Below, piece after piece: positions 42,047 through 51,476 of a stretch of 64,000 bases of DNA. The translations under genes and the position numbers were made by a program. The first letter of the stretch is position 1, and the number at the start of each line of letters is the position of its first letter. The DNA lies in NCBI RefSeq assembly GCF_900110695.1, contig NZ_FOEH01000001.1:186001-250000 (forward strand). Reading direction: 5' to 3'. A model generated the notes under the pieces. The model did no database searches. It saw only the letters and a list, made by a program, of their open reading frames with translations, and was not told the origin of the DNA. This stretch comes from Virgibacillus subterraneus. GTDB lineage: Bacteria; Bacillota; Bacilli; Bacillales; Amphibacillaceae.

Positions 42047-42656
42047 GATTGCCTATACTTTGAGCAATCAGGAATTGTGCTCCATAATACGTAGTCATGA
42101 TAAGCGATCCTGAATAAGTGATATCTGAAATAAACATGTTCCAAGCAAGAATCGAGTCTGAGATAACAAAGAATATACTGCCTGTAATAGCCCACTTGTT
42201 CTTAGTCATTATAGCGGCCCAAGCCATTAAGGAAATTATAATTATGTAAAACAGAACAGGTACCAATAAGGCGTCGTTCCCCTGTGTAACAAGCCCGTCC
42301 ATTAACTCTTTGCCAATTAATAGGCCGTACAATATTAATAGTATGATTGTACCAAACCTGATTCTAGAGAATTTCCAGCAGCTGAAAAAAGCTGCCATAT
42401 AAAAAAGGTGCCCGATAAGAAAAGCGGTCAGCCCGATAACAAACCATTTCTCTAACAATCCGTCTCCGAGCATACAGAAAAATAAACCTATCAAGACTAG
42501 CCAATGCGTAAATGATCTTTTGGATGGGAATTGCAGATAGGCATAACAAATAATTAGCCACATTGGGATTAACTTGAAGACAATTTGATCAGAAAAGAAA
42601 AATATATAGAGTATACTCATTAATAGGATAAGTACAGGTAAGCCATATTTTTTCAA
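42030..42656 (-). CDS. YhhN-family (lysoplasmalogenase-like) membrane protein
   Basis: About 208 residues with eight short hydrophobic spans. The family signatures are FFCMLGDGLL and GSIFFVISDSILAWNMF, whose conserved acidic residues lie at the membrane face. TMEM86/YhhN members cleave the vinyl-ether bond of lysoplasmalogens; bacterial members are often annotated this way without proof. GTG 42665 overlaps the AAGGAT ribosome site, so TTG 42656 is preferred. Probably monocistronic. Confidence 0.85.
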   Translation of the reverse strand: MKKYGLPVLILLMSILYIFFFSDQIVFKLIPMWLIICYAYLQFPSKRSFTHWLVLIGLFFCMLGDGLLEKWFVIGLTAFLIGHLFYMAAFFSCWKFSRIRFGTIILLILYGLLIGKELMDGLVTQGNDALLVPVLFYIIIISLMAWAAIMTKNKWAITGSIFFVISDSILAWNMFISDITYSGSLIMTTYYGAQFLIAQSIGNLKTDL

Positions 42657-42665
42657 TAAACTCAC

Positions 42666-43051
42666 ATCCTTATATGGTAATTCTATATATTATTCGATAT
42701 TACCTTCAAATACTCCTCTTTTTGCAGTTAAAGCTAAGTGCGCTTTCATCTTGCCTTATTATACTTAGCGGACCCGGAATCAGTTTTACTGATTTGTCGG
42801 ATCCTCATTCCGTTATTTCCTATAAATCGGCTGTTTGGAGCACGTTATGTAATCCTCATTCCGCTATTTGTTCTTCACACCCTCATTTTTCATTGTTTCT
42901 GAGCAAATAACGGAACGAGGATTCATCTCATCGCATTTGGGACGGCTTTTCCTCCAATTAACGGAACGAGGATCCGCTCACAAGATTTGTCGGTTCCTCA
43001 TTCCGCTGATTGGACTCTTCACAAATGCAACAACCCAAACTAAATGCGCTG
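42666..43051. repeat. GGAACGAGGATCC hairpin cluster C
   Basis: Motif copies at 42799 and 42851 (reverse), 42905 and 42960 (forward) and 42991 (reverse), in the order also seen in clusters A and B. The cluster sits directly 3' of the CPA1 antiporter gene. No gene is present. Confidence 0.78.
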
Positions 43052-44629
43052 TTAGTGTTCACTTTCCAATTCTGCCAGTTGATTCATAATTTGCTCAACT
43101 ACCTGATCAGCAATTTCGGTGGAAATGATATCTTCTTTAGCTAGACGTTCAACAGCTTCGTGCTGTGCGTAAAGGGAATGACGCTCAAGTGTATTGATCT
43201 GTTTCTCTCGTAATTCAGGTTGATTCTGGATGAGTTGTTCAATTTTGCTCTGTACAGAATCAAGATTTTCCTGGTATTCATCGATAATCACATCTGTTAC
43301 AGTATCGGTTATCCGCAGGTTCTTTTTAACCCGTTTAACTTCCTCAATTCCTTTTTCATAACGGTATGCTTGTGCGAGTAATTTTTCATAATCATCGTAG
43401 CCGTCATCCTTTTTGTCAACGCCAAGCCAAGCTAGCAGTGGCTGTATCGTAAGCCCCTGAAGGACTAGAGAAAATAAAACTACACTAAAGGCTAATATTA
43501 AAATTTCCTCACGCCCCTCGAAGTCTCTTGGCAGGCTGAGAACCAGCGCAATTGATAAGGAACCTTTTAAGCCTCCCCAAGTCAACGTGTGTTTCCAGGT
43601 TAGCGGGACAGTTTTTGTGAAAAATAAGCCCGCGTAAACAGCGACAGTTCTACCAGCAAGGACAATTATAATAGCGAGGAAGATTAGTCCCCACATATCA
43701 GTTACATCAATTATGGTGATTTCGAGTCCAACCATTAAAAATACCAGGGAGTTTGCAAGCAATGTTACAACATCCCAGAAGTTATTGATATTCAATTTTG
43801 TCGTGGGGCTCATCCCGATTTTTGCTCCGTAATTTCCTAAAATCAGTGCAGCAACAACAACAGCAATTACCCCTGATGCATGAATGGTCTCTGCCAGTAA
43901 AAAGACTCCATAAAAGAGAATGATACTGAAAATGATTTCCAATGGGTAATCGTCAAAATATCTTGTAATCCTTGAAATGATATATCCAGATGCACCACCA
44001 ATGATCACGCCCAGGGCAACAACTTTTACAAATTCCCAAGCACCTAAACCTGCCCCTTCAATTCCCATTCCAGCATAGGTGATTAGCGAAAAAGCGGAGA
44101 TGTTGAATAGCACAACTGCTAACCCATCATTGAATAAACTTTCCCCTTCTATAATGGTAGATAGTCGTTTATTTACACCTAGGTTTTTAAATATCGATAA
44201 AACACTGACGGGGTCCGTAGCACTCATAACAGCTGCAAATACGAAGGCTGCTGGGACGGAAAACTGTAACAGCCACATGGAAGAAAAGCCGATAACAATA
44301 AAAGATAAAAAGGTTCCTCCAAAAGCGAGCATGATAATGGGCCTTTTATTATCGTATAGGTGTGAAAATGGAATCTTTAATGCTGCTTCTCCTAATAAAG
44401 CAGGCAAGAACAGCGTAATGACAGCAAAATTAAATACTTCTCCTTCTGTTATAAAACCCTTTAAAGGCTCAAGGACAGGGATGTTAATTAGACCAATGAT
44501 TGCTCCAATAATGACAAGCGCAATCGGATATGGTTTATTAAATTTCATGGCAATAGCGGTAATCCCCGCTGCAATCATCACCAGTATAAGAGCAAGCGAA
44601 AATATATGATGTAAATCCAGTTCCTGCAC
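43052..44629 (-). CDS. CPA1-family Na+(K+)/H+ antiporter
   Basis: A 525-residue antiporter with twelve to thirteen membrane helices and a cytosolic tail of about 120 residues. The ion-binding ND pair is in EGESLFNDGLAVVLF, and the unwound helix motif is SATDPVSVLSIFKNLG. The conserved arginine of the dimer core is in AGRTVAVYAG and the sequence LTWGGLKGSLSIALVLSLP is the usual TM11 motif. The protein exchanges Na+ or K+ for H+ and fits a salt- or alkali-tolerant host. The coiled charged tail may regulate it. GTG start with AAGGAGG. Confidence 0.95.
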   Translation of the reverse strand: MQELDLHHIFSLALILVMIAAGITAIAMKFNKPYPIALVIIGAIIGLINIPVLEPLKGFITEGEVFNFAVITLFLPALLGEAALKIPFSHLYDNKRPIIMLAFGGTFLSFIVIGFSSMWLLQFSVPAAFVFAAVMSATDPVSVLSIFKNLGVNKRLSTIIEGESLFNDGLAVVLFNISAFSLITYAGMGIEGAGLGAWEFVKVVALGVIIGGASGYIISRITRYFDDYPLEIIFSIILFYGVFLLAETIHASGVIAVVVAALILGNYGAKIGMSPTTKLNINNFWDVVTLLANSLVFLMVGLEITIIDVTDMWGLIFLAIIIVLAGRTVAVYAGLFFTKTVPLTWKHTLTWGGLKGSLSIALVLSLPRDFEGREEILILAFSVVLFSLVLQGLTIQPLLAWLGVDKKDDGYDDYEKLLAQAYRYEKGIEEVKRVKKNLRITDTVTDVIIDEYQENLDSVQSKIEQLIQNQPELREKQINTLERHSLYAQHEAVERLAKEDIISTEIADQVVEQIMNQLAELESEH

Positions 44630-44769
44630 TATGCTGTTCCTCCTTCATCGAACACTTTTTCATATCATATCACTCATTTTTACCAATTTCATGAAATTTA
44701 CCATGAGATGTTTCGAAAAAGGCATAAAAAAGAGCCGACGATTAAGAAGTTGACTTCTGGATATAACGA

Positions 44770-45087
44770 TTACAGCTTTATAGTATCCCCTTCTGTAATG
44801 TGATTTTTCACTATCGTACCAATAGGCAGCTCAAGTGCTGAATCAGCATTGGGTATTGGTGGGACTACTTTCCATGGTTTTAAATTCGGGATTGCTCTAA
44901 CTACTTTGTTTGAATGATCAAGAAATACCACATCGATCGGAAACCGCATGAAAAACATGTGAACGGACTTACACCGTGTAATTAAAAGACCTTCATCCGT
45001 AAAAGGCTTCTTATAAAACAGAAGTCCTTTTAATCTTGCCCAATAACTATCAGCTACCTTTATTTCAAACGGTAAACTAATTTCCAA
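44770..45087 (-). CDS. DUF192-family protein
   Basis: About 105 residues of the DUF192 family: WARLKGLLFYKKPFTDEGLL, then VHMFFMRFPIDVVFLDHSNK and VVRAIPNLKPWKVVPP. The function is unknown; homologues are frequent beside Tad/Flp pilus genes and here it is divergent from the pilin. The frame extends to 45189, but AAGAGGGG lies eight bases before TTG 45087, and the extra upstream residues do not look like the family. The intergenic region holds promoters in both directions. Confidence 0.85.
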   Translation of the reverse strand: MEISLPFEIKVADSYWARLKGLLFYKKPFTDEGLLITRCKSVHMFFMRFPIDVVFLDHSNKVVRAIPNLKPWKVVPPIPNADSALELPIGTIVKNHITEGDTIKL

Positions 45088-45233
45088 AGCTTCCACCCCT
45101 CTTATCTTCTTTCGTTCATTATAATGAATTATTCGTTCTAAATAAAAAACAAAATTGTGAGAATGAACGAGATAAAGAACGAAAAACAAAGCAAATTGTT
45201 CTTTGTAGAGTTCAAACGAACTAATTTGAGGGT

Positions 45234-45285
45234 TTGCAAATAAAATCGTTCTGTATATAATTCATTTAAGTTCTTTAAAAAGAAC
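45234..45285 (+). promoter_or_regulatory. Tad operon promoter and palindromic operator
   Basis: TTGCAA (45234-45239) and TATAAT (45256-45261) are 16 bp apart. Just downstream is the perfect palindrome GTTCTTTAAAAAGAAC (45270-45285). A related AGTTC...GAACT inverted pair lies at 45210. These suggest a repressor controlling the pilus genes, possibly with the divergent DUF192 gene. Confidence 0.6.
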
Positions 45286-45309
45286 AAAAATACTTAGGAG
45301 GAATTTTAT

Positions 45310-45477
45310 ATGAATCATTTTATCAGACTTTTCAAGGAAGAAGAAGGGCAAGCATTAACGGAGTATGGATTGTTAGTAGGGTTGATTGCTGTTGCATGTA
45401 TTGCAGTTATAGTTGCTATTGGACCTGAGTTAGAAAGACTATTTCGTGACATATTGAATGCGTTAAGAGGCGCTTAG
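45310..45477 (+). CDS. flp: Flp/Fap-type IVb pilin
   Basis: A 55-residue prepilin: a short leader FKEEEG, then QALTEYGLLVGLIAVACIAV with the invariant Glu at +5 of the expected cut (after Gly13) and a single hydrophobic helix, then a tiny polar tail. This is the major pilin of the Tad pilus, processed by the CpaA-like peptidase encoded next. AGGAGG precedes the ATG. A GC-rich hairpin directly after the stop would give more pilin than assembly proteins. Confidence 0.95.
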   Translation: MNHFIRLFKEEEGQALTEYGLLVGLIAVACIAVIVAIGPELERLFRDILNALRGA

Positions 45478-45488
45478 TTAGTTTAAAT

Positions 45489-45515
45489 AGCCCTGCTCCG
45501 GCGGGGCTGATTTTT
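45489..45515 (+). terminator. Attenuating terminator after flp
   Basis: AGCCCTGC (45489-45496) pairs with GCGGGGCT (45501-45508) around TCCG, followed by GATTTTT. As the operon continues 20 bases later, it probably works as a partial terminator. Confidence 0.8.
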
Positions 45516-45535
45516 CAAAGAAAGGAGTACCAAAA

Positions 45536-46045
45536 ATGACAAATCTAGCAATTATCCTCATCCTAATTATCTCCACCATAACAGATCTTCGCAGCAGGAA
45601 AATTCTTAATATAGTAACGATGCCAGCTATTATTTTTGCGCTTATTTATCACCTCATTACAACCGGCCTAGACGGCTTTCTGTTCAGTGGCCAAGGGTTT
45701 TTAGTAGGAATCGGGTTGTTATTCATTCCATTTGTAATGGGAGGCATTGGAGCGGGTGATGTAAAACTACTAGCAGCTGTTGGTGCATGGAAAGGGACAT
45801 TATTTGTTCTTTATACCGGAATATACGCAGGGGTTTTTGGGGGAATTATCGCTTTATTCATCTTAATCAAACGAAAGCAGCTTGTATGGACAGTGAAAAA
45901 CATGCTTTTCTCGCTATTATTTTTAAAAAGTACAAAAGGGTCACTGGAAATTTCTAATGATACGCAGAACAATGTATCAATCCCATACGCAATTCCAATC
46001 GCATTGGGAGCACTCATGACATTTATAATGGAGAGTTATCTATGA
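45536..46045 (+). CDS. tadV: A24-family prepilin peptidase (CpaA/TadV)
   Basis: A 169-residue membrane aspartyl protease with about five helices. The two catalytic aspartates are in the first loop ITDLRSRKI (Asp17) and the GGIGAGDVKLL motif (about residue 75), as in TadV/CpaA. It removes the leader of the Flp pilin and TadE/F pseudopilins. It lacks the cysteine-rich N-methyltransferase domain of PilD, as expected. Ends with a 4-bp overlap with the TadE gene. Confidence 0.93.
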   Translation: MTNLAIILILIISTITDLRSRKILNIVTMPAIIFALIYHLITTGLDGFLFSGQGFLVGIGLLFIPFVMGGIGAGDVKLLAAVGAWKGTLFVLYTGIYAGVFGGIIALFILIKRKQLVWTVKNMLFSLLFLKSTKGSLEISNDTQNNVSIPYAIPIALGALMTFIMESYL

Positions 46046-46422
46046 AATCACAAAAAGGTCAATCATTAGTAGAAACTGCATTAATATTACCAATCTTGTT
46101 GCTCCTGGTGTTTGGGATAACTGATTTCGGGAGGATATTTCATGCTTATTTAACACTTGATCATGCAGGGCGAGAAGCAGCACGAACTGCAGCAATTGGT
46201 TCTGCAGACAGTGTTATCGAAGCAAAAATTATCGATGCAACTAGTAGCCTTGATGAAGACAATTTAGGGATTGTGATTACTCCAGGAGGCGAAGCAAACC
46301 GAACAAGTGGAAGTGAAGTGAACATTACACTTACATATCCAGTTGATTTTTTAACGCCGGTTATCGGTCAAATTATAGAAGAGTTTGATTTAAAAGACAC
46401 AACAGTAATGAGGGTGGAATGA
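46042..46422 (+). CDS. tadE: TadE-family pseudopilin
   Basis: A 126-residue TadE-like protein: short leader MKSQKG, then QSLVETALILPILLLLVFGI with the pseudopilin Glu at +5 and a hydrophobic helix, followed by GREAARTAAI typical of TadE. The extracytoplasmic remainder is short. It overlaps both neighbours by 4 bp, so the cluster is translationally coupled. Confidence 0.92.
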   Translation: MKSQKGQSLVETALILPILLLLVFGITDFGRIFHAYLTLDHAGREAARTAAIGSADSVIEAKIIDATSSLDEDNLGIVITPGGEANRTSGSEVNITLTYPVDFLTPVIGQIIEEFDLKDTTVMRVE

Positions 46423-47372
46423 TGAAGAAAAAATTTAAATTACTTTTTAAAGAACAAAGTGGAATTGCAATGATTTTAGTCGCGCTTTTAATGCTTGTAC
46501 TAATAGGATTCAGCGCAATTGTGGTGGATGCAGGAGGATTGTATCTTGAGAAAAGCCGTCTGCAAAAATCATTGGATGCTGCAGTACTTGGAGGTGCGCA
46601 GGTTTTAACCACATCAGAGGCTAATGCCAAAGCAGTCGCAATAGATATTGCAGCAGATAACGGCTTTACCGTTATTGACAGTGAAGTATCAACCGGTGAA
46701 AACTTTATTGAAATACATAAGACGGTTAACAAAGACCTCACCTTTGCTAGAGTATTAGGTTTCGACCAGACAGATGTAGCCGCCAAGGCACGTGCGGAAA
46801 TTATGAATACGTTAATAGGTGGAGATGGGATAACACCTGTTGGGGTTGAACTTGGAGACGAATGGGAGTTTGCAGATGGAACACCATATGTTATGAATTT
46901 TCAGCCTGGGAATGGTGAGAATTCGTCTGTTGGGGGGAACTTTGGTTTTCTTGGGATAGACGGAAATGGAGCACAGGCACTCGCAGATGCGATTTTAAAT
47001 GGAGCTGATTTTGAAGTTTATGATCCAGATGATCCTGAAAGCTATGAATATGTGGAAACCGAAACAGGAGCAATGGTAGGTCCGGTAAATGATGCCTTTG
47101 AAACGCTTATTGAACAGGATGCAGACAAAGAACACTGTCAAACATATGAAACAGCTGATAATACATGCAGTCGTGTCGTAACAGTTCCAATAGTAGAGGA
47201 ATATACGGAATCGGGTTCTTCAGAAGTAAGGATTGTTGGATTTGCTGCCTTTTGGATTGAATCGGTTCACCATTTTGAACTTAGTGGACGTTTTATCGAT
47301 TACGTTAGGTCAGGTGAATTCAGTGCTGAAGGTGAGGACTATGGCATTTCCGGAGTAAAGCTTGTTGAATAA
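46419..47372 (+). CDS. tadG: TadG-like pilus assembly protein
   Basis: A 317-residue protein. The N-terminal EQSGIAMILVALLMLVLIGF leads to VDAGGLYLEKSRLQKSLDAA, the defining Tad-like N-terminal region in which the residues after the helix resemble a von Willebrand-type start. The rest is a large exported domain with one Cys pair (HCQTYETADNTCS) that could form a disulphide. It probably acts as a minor, possibly tip-located, component. Function inferred from family and operon. Confidence 0.88.
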   Translation: MMKKKFKLLFKEQSGIAMILVALLMLVLIGFSAIVVDAGGLYLEKSRLQKSLDAAVLGGAQVLTTSEANAKAVAIDIAADNGFTVIDSEVSTGENFIEIHKTVNKDLTFARVLGFDQTDVAAKARAEIMNTLIGGDGITPVGVELGDEWEFADGTPYVMNFQPGNGENSSVGGNFGFLGIDGNGAQALADAILNGADFEVYDPDDPESYEYVETETGAMVGPVNDAFETLIEQDADKEHCQTYETADNTCSRVVTVPIVEEYTESGSSEVRIVGFAAFWIESVHHFELSGRFIDYVRSGEFSAEGEDYGISGVKLVE

Positions 47373-47399
47373 TAAAATTTTAGTTAAGGAGGTGGGTAT

Positions 47400-48005
47400 A
47401 TGAATTCCAAGAAGATATGGTTAATTGCGATGGTGTTTGGATTAATTGCTGCAGGCATGATGTACTTTTTGGTTACAGAAAACACAAACCAGACTGTTGA
47501 ACCGGCTACTACTGCAACAGAAGATGAGACAGACGAAGAAGCTAAAACGGCTAAAGCCTCTGGCGATGAGGAGGAGTCACAGACTGAAGAACCAGATGAA
47601 TTCACAGGAAATGAGATGATCCCAGTTTCAGAAGGAAATCGTGCAATGACAATGGAATTAACTGATGTGACTGGGGTTGCAGGTTTCATTGAGGCTGGGG
47701 CATTTGTCGATGTAGTCGGTGTTATGACCGTTCCAGAAGAGTATAGGGATACACAGCATGATTCAGCGACGCTCCTTTTAGAAAATGTGAAAGTGTTAGC
47801 AATCGGTCATGCTGCAGATGATAAAGAGACGATGAAACGTTATCAGATGGTGACGGTTGAATTATCGCCGAAACAGGGTCTTGCACTTGGATTCGCCACA
47901 AGGTATGAGCTGTATCTAATGCTTAGACAAGAAGGCGATAACAAGTTAGCGCCAAAGGATACCCATATCCATGAGGATGAATTACATGAAGGGGTGTTTA
48001 AATAA
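47400..48005 (+). CDS. cpaB: CpaB/RcpC-like pilus assembly protein
   Basis: A 201-residue protein with one N-terminal helix (IWLIAMVFGLIAAGMMYFLV), an acidic linker of about 50 residues, then an SAF-like domain (NRAMTMELTDVTGVAGFIEA, GAFVDVVGVM) and the closing VTVELSPKQGLALGFAT. This is the RcpC/CpaB pattern, somewhat shorter than in Gram-negative systems, where it meets the secretin; Gram-positive operons such as this one have no secretin. The stop overlaps the TadZ start by one base. Confidence 0.88.
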   Translation: MNSKKIWLIAMVFGLIAAGMMYFLVTENTNQTVEPATTATEDETDEEAKTAKASGDEEESQTEEPDEFTGNEMIPVSEGNRAMTMELTDVTGVAGFIEAGAFVDVVGVMTVPEEYRDTQHDSATLLLENVKVLAIGHAADDKETMKRYQMVTVELSPKQGLALGFATRYELYLMLRQEGDNKLAPKDTHIHEDELHEGVFK

Positions 48006-49192
48006 TGGTTAAAATTTTTTCTATTGCCGGAAATGACGACTTAACATCAGGATTAAGCAGATTGATAAACGAATCTGAAAATAAGTTGTACTGGGTTGCA
48101 AATGAGGCAAAGTTATTTGAACAATTACAATCCGAGGATAAGAGTGTTGTTATTTTACCAGATACTACTGCTTACGATGTGTATCGTTTATGTGAAAAGA
48201 TATCCCTGCAGTTTCCGCTTACTACGCCCTTGTTAATTTTTCAATCTGAGGAAGAACTGGATATGAAAAAAGCATTACGGGCAGGCGCCGCAGATGTTAT
48301 CTTTCTCTCATCTTCCTTTTCTAAAATAAGAGAGGATATCCAGCTGGCTATTTCAAACAGTGAGAGCAAGTCGTATTTTCAGTCAAAGTCAAAGCCAAAG
48401 CCAGTCAAAAACGCCAAAGTAATAACGGTTGCCAGTACTAAGGGTGGTGTTGGTAAGACGACGGTAGCAGTTAATCTTGCGGCATCCTATGGCAAGAAGA
48501 TAGCAAAAGTTGCTGTGATTGATTTAGATCTGCAATTCGGTGATGTCGCGATGTACATGGACCTGAAGCCTAAGCGTACGATATATGACTGGGTAAAAGA
48601 GGACCAGGATGGAACCCAAATCGAAAACTTTATGACGGAATATAAGAATGGTATTTCGGTAATGGCAGCTCCGCCAAGGCCTGAATTTGCTGAGGTCATC
48701 ACTGGTGACTATGTGCGAAAAGCAATTTATGCGCTTAAAAAGCTTTATGACGTGGTGATCATCGATACATCGTGCAATATGGATGAGAATGTCATTGTTG
48801 CGCTGGAGAATTCAGACGATATTTTGGTGATGACATTCCTTGATCTTCCAACACTAAAAAATAGTAAGATGTTGCTTGATACATTGGGTTCATTACATAT
48901 AGATGACAGGGCCAAAGTTGTATTGAATCGGCAAATGAAAGTAAAAGGGATAAATGTTGATACGTTAGAGAAAGTGCTTGGAAGGAAAGTATTTACAACA
49001 CTTCCTGCAATCGATAAGCCAATGATAACCGCGATAAACGAGGGGAATCCTTTAAATTATACAAATCCAAGATCGCAAGTAGCCAAGCGACTATTCCGGC
49101 TGGCTGAAGCCTTATACAATCCAGAGAGTCGTTCGTCTAAAAAGAAAAAAAAGGCTAAACGGATTGAAGTATCAGCAGGGGGGCATGTGTAA
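48005..49192 (+). CDS. tadZ: TadZ/CpaE-type ATPase
   Basis: A 395-residue protein with an N-terminal receiver-like domain (about 1-125, AGAADVIFLSS-like end) without an obvious phospho-aspartate, then a MinD/ParA ATPase domain. The deviant Walker A is STKGGVGKTT (144-153), and AVIDLDLQFGDVAMYMDL is the switch region. TadZ proteins set the place of pilus assembly, usually at a pole. The C-terminal tail is strongly basic (SSKKKKKAKRIEV). One-base overlap with the next gene. Confidence 0.93.
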   Translation: MVKIFSIAGNDDLTSGLSRLINESENKLYWVANEAKLFEQLQSEDKSVVILPDTTAYDVYRLCEKISLQFPLTTPLLIFQSEEELDMKKALRAGAADVIFLSSSFSKIREDIQLAISNSESKSYFQSKSKPKPVKNAKVITVASTKGGVGKTTVAVNLAASYGKKIAKVAVIDLDLQFGDVAMYMDLKPKRTIYDWVKEDQDGTQIENFMTEYKNGISVMAAPPRPEFAEVITGDYVRKAIYALKKLYDVVIIDTSCNMDENVIVALENSDDILVMTFLDLPTLKNSKMLLDTLGSLHIDDRAKVVLNRQMKVKGINVDTLEKVLGRKVFTTLPAIDKPMITAINEGNPLNYTNPRSQVAKRLFRLAEALYNPESRSSKKKKKAKRIEVSAGGHV

Positions 49193-50517
49193 TGTCCTTA
49201 TTAACACGTCTAAGTGGAGAGCAGCCGACAGCAAATAAAGGTCAGGCAAAACCTTCAAGTACGATTAATAAATCATCAGACATTGAGGTTCGTCTTCATA
49301 ACTTCCTTGTTGATGAACTGAAAAAGCCTGCAAACCAAAGTGGAGAGATTGAAGTACTGATAGAACAGCTTACGGAAAGTTTTTTTGAAGAAGAGGGTAA
49401 AACACTAACATTTGAAGAAAAAAAGCAAATGATTAAAGACATGACCCATGAATTAACAGGCTATGGACCAATTTCACCGCTGCTCGCTGACCCGAATGTA
49501 ACCGAAGTTATGGTGAATGGGCCAAACGATGTTTATATCGAATTAAATGGGCGGATTGAAAAGACTACTACCCATTTTCGTGATGATTTACATGTATTGC
49601 GTGTCATTGAAAAAGTTGTTGCACCACTAGGGAGGAGAATCGATGAAAGCTCACCTATGGTTGATGCAAGATTACCTGATGGATCGCGTGTTAATGCAAT
49701 TATTCCGCCTCTTGCATTAAATGGTCCAACGATTACGATTCGTAAATTTTCGGAGACCCCGTTTACGATATATGACTTATTACGAATGGGGACCGTCAAC
49801 CAGGATATTGCTGATTTTCTACAGGCGGCAGTCGAGTCAAAGCTTAATGTATTTATTAGTGGAGGTACTGGGTCAGGTAAAACAAGTACATTAAATGTGA
49901 TCTCATCGTTTATTCCACGGCATGAACGGATTGTTACAATTGAGGATGCTGCCGAGCTGAAGCTTTCCCAGGATCATATTGTTTCACTGGAATCTCGTCC
50001 TAGGAATGTTGAGGGGCAAGGTGAAGTTACCATCAGGGACCTTGTGCGAAACTCTCTACGAATGCGACCTGACCGAATTATTGTTGGGGAGGTTCGAAGT
50101 GCAGAGGCACTTGATATGCTTCAGGCAATGAATACTGGTCATGACGGGAGTTTAGGGACTGGTCACGCGAATTCACCAAGGGATTTGCTGGCAAGGCTTG
50201 AAACAATGGTTTTAATGGCTGGATTTGATCTGCCGGTTAGGGCGATTCGTGAACAAGTCGCTGGTGCGCTCGATATTATAGTTCAACAAGAGCGCATGAA
50301 GGACGGTTCACGGAAGATTGTTAAAATCACTGAGGTATTAGGTCTGGAAGGTGATACAGTCGTACTCCAGGATATTTTCGTCTACAATGAGCGCAGAAAT
50401 ATAGCTTCTGGAAAGATGGAAGGGGAATTTAAATCAACAGGAATTCGTCCACATTGTTTGGAAAAGCTTGAAGAAGCGGGATATAACCTACAACCAATGT
50501 TCAGGGAGGAATGGTAA
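49192..50517 (+). CDS. tadA: TadA/CpaF assembly ATPase
   Basis: A 441-residue secretion ATPase of the VirB11/CpaF group. An N-terminal helical domain is followed by the RecA-like core: Walker [14 protein letters not shown] (about 221-233), the Asp box [19 protein letters not shown], Walker [18 protein letters not shown] and the His box [14 protein letters not shown]. It forms the hexameric motor powering pilus assembly on the cytosolic face. Same strand and coupled to its neighbours. Confidence 0.96.
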   Translation: MSLLTRLSGEQPTANKGQAKPSSTINKSSDIEVRLHNFLVDELKKPANQSGEIEVLIEQLTESFFEEEGKTLTFEEKKQMIKDMTHELTGYGPISPLLADPNVTEVMVNGPNDVYIELNGRIEKTTTHFRDDLHVLRVIEKVVAPLGRRIDESSPMVDARLPDGSRVNAIIPPLALNGPTITIRKFSETPFTIYDLLRMGTVNQDIADFLQAAVESKLNVFISGGTGSGKTSTLNVISSFIPRHERIVTIEDAAELKLSQDHIVSLESRPRNVEGQGEVTIRDLVRNSLRMRPDRIIVGEVRSAEALDMLQAMNTGHDGSLGTGHANSPRDLLARLETMVLMAGFDLPVRAIREQVAGALDIIVQQERMKDGSRKIVKITEVLGLEGDTVVLQDIFVYNERRNIASGKMEGEFKSTGIRPHCLEKLEEAGYNLQPMFREEW

Positions 50518-51473
50518 TGTCCACCACTGTTATTTATATTATTGTAGCATTCGTAATTATTACGATTTTTTCGAAGATTATTCTTTCGATAATTATTGAA
50601 AAGGGCAAATACGAAAAACGTTTAAGAAAGTATGTTTTTTTTGAGAATATTAAAAAAGAGAAAGATGTTAGTCAGAAAGAAAAGAAGTTCTTTATTAGAA
50701 AGGCTGGAAAATCTTTAGAAGCATTTATTAATTTATCGAAAAATGAAAAACTGCTTACACAGTCAGGCGTTAAACTATCCCTTGGAGAGTTATTGATTGG
50801 AAGGATAATCGTAGGGGTTCTCCTAGTAATGATTGGATACATGTATAATTTTCACTTTTCACTACTTATTGTTTGTGGTGCAGTTGGATTTTACGTTCCA
50901 ATTATGTATGTGAAGAGGAAGCGAAAAAAGCGGTTAAATGCATGTTCTAAACAGCTTGGTGAAGCGCTTGGCACAATGGCGAATGCACTCCGGGCTGGAT
51001 TTAGCTTTATGCAGGCAATGAAGATGGTCGCTGAGGAAATCGATGATCCATTAGGACCGGAATTTTTAAAAGCCATCCAGGATATAAATTATGGGGTTTC
51101 AGTAGAGGATGCATTTGCAAGTTTATTGGTGCGGCTTCCTGACAAAGAGCTTGAAATAGTTTTAAATACATTGCTCATTCAACGGTCCAGTGGTGGAAAC
51201 CTAGCCTTTCTGTTGGAGACGATGCAGGAGACAATCATCGATAGATCAAGAGTGAAGGATGAAGTAAATACGTTAACAGCACAAGGGAAAATGTCTTCAG
51301 TAATCATTACCCTTTTACCGATAGCACTAGCACTTTATCTCAAACTTGTTAACCCGGAATATTTTCAAATGTTATTTTCACATCCACTAGGTTGGACAAT
51401 GGTCATCGTTGGGTGTATTAACATCGTACTAGGGTGGTTTTTTATCAAAAAAATCGTACACATCGAGGTGTAA
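50517..51473 (+). CDS. tadB: TadB membrane protein (type II secretion F fold)
   Basis: A 318-residue inner-membrane platform protein: an N-terminal span, a basic loop (KRKKRLNACSKQLGEALG), then the T2SSF domain with GFSFMQAMKMVAEEIDDPLG and IQRSSGGNLAFLLETMQETI and two C-terminal spans. It docks the ATPase to the pilus base together with TadC. Of two possible ATG starts, 50517 has AGGGAGG seven bases upstream. Confidence 0.93.
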   Translation: MSTTVIYIIVAFVIITIFSKIILSIIIEKGKYEKRLRKYVFFENIKKEKDVSQKEKKFFIRKAGKSLEAFINLSKNEKLLTQSGVKLSLGELLIGRIIVGVLLVMIGYMYNFHFSLLIVCGAVGFYVPIMYVKRKRKKRLNACSKQLGEALGTMANALRAGFSFMQAMKMVAEEIDDPLGPEFLKAIQDINYGVSVEDAFASLLVRLPDKELEIVLNTLLIQRSSGGNLAFLLETMQETIIDRSRVKDEVNTLTAQGKMSSVIITLLPIALALYLKLVNPEYFQMLFSHPLGWTMVIVGCINIVLGWFFIKKIVHIEV

Positions 51474-51476
51474 AGT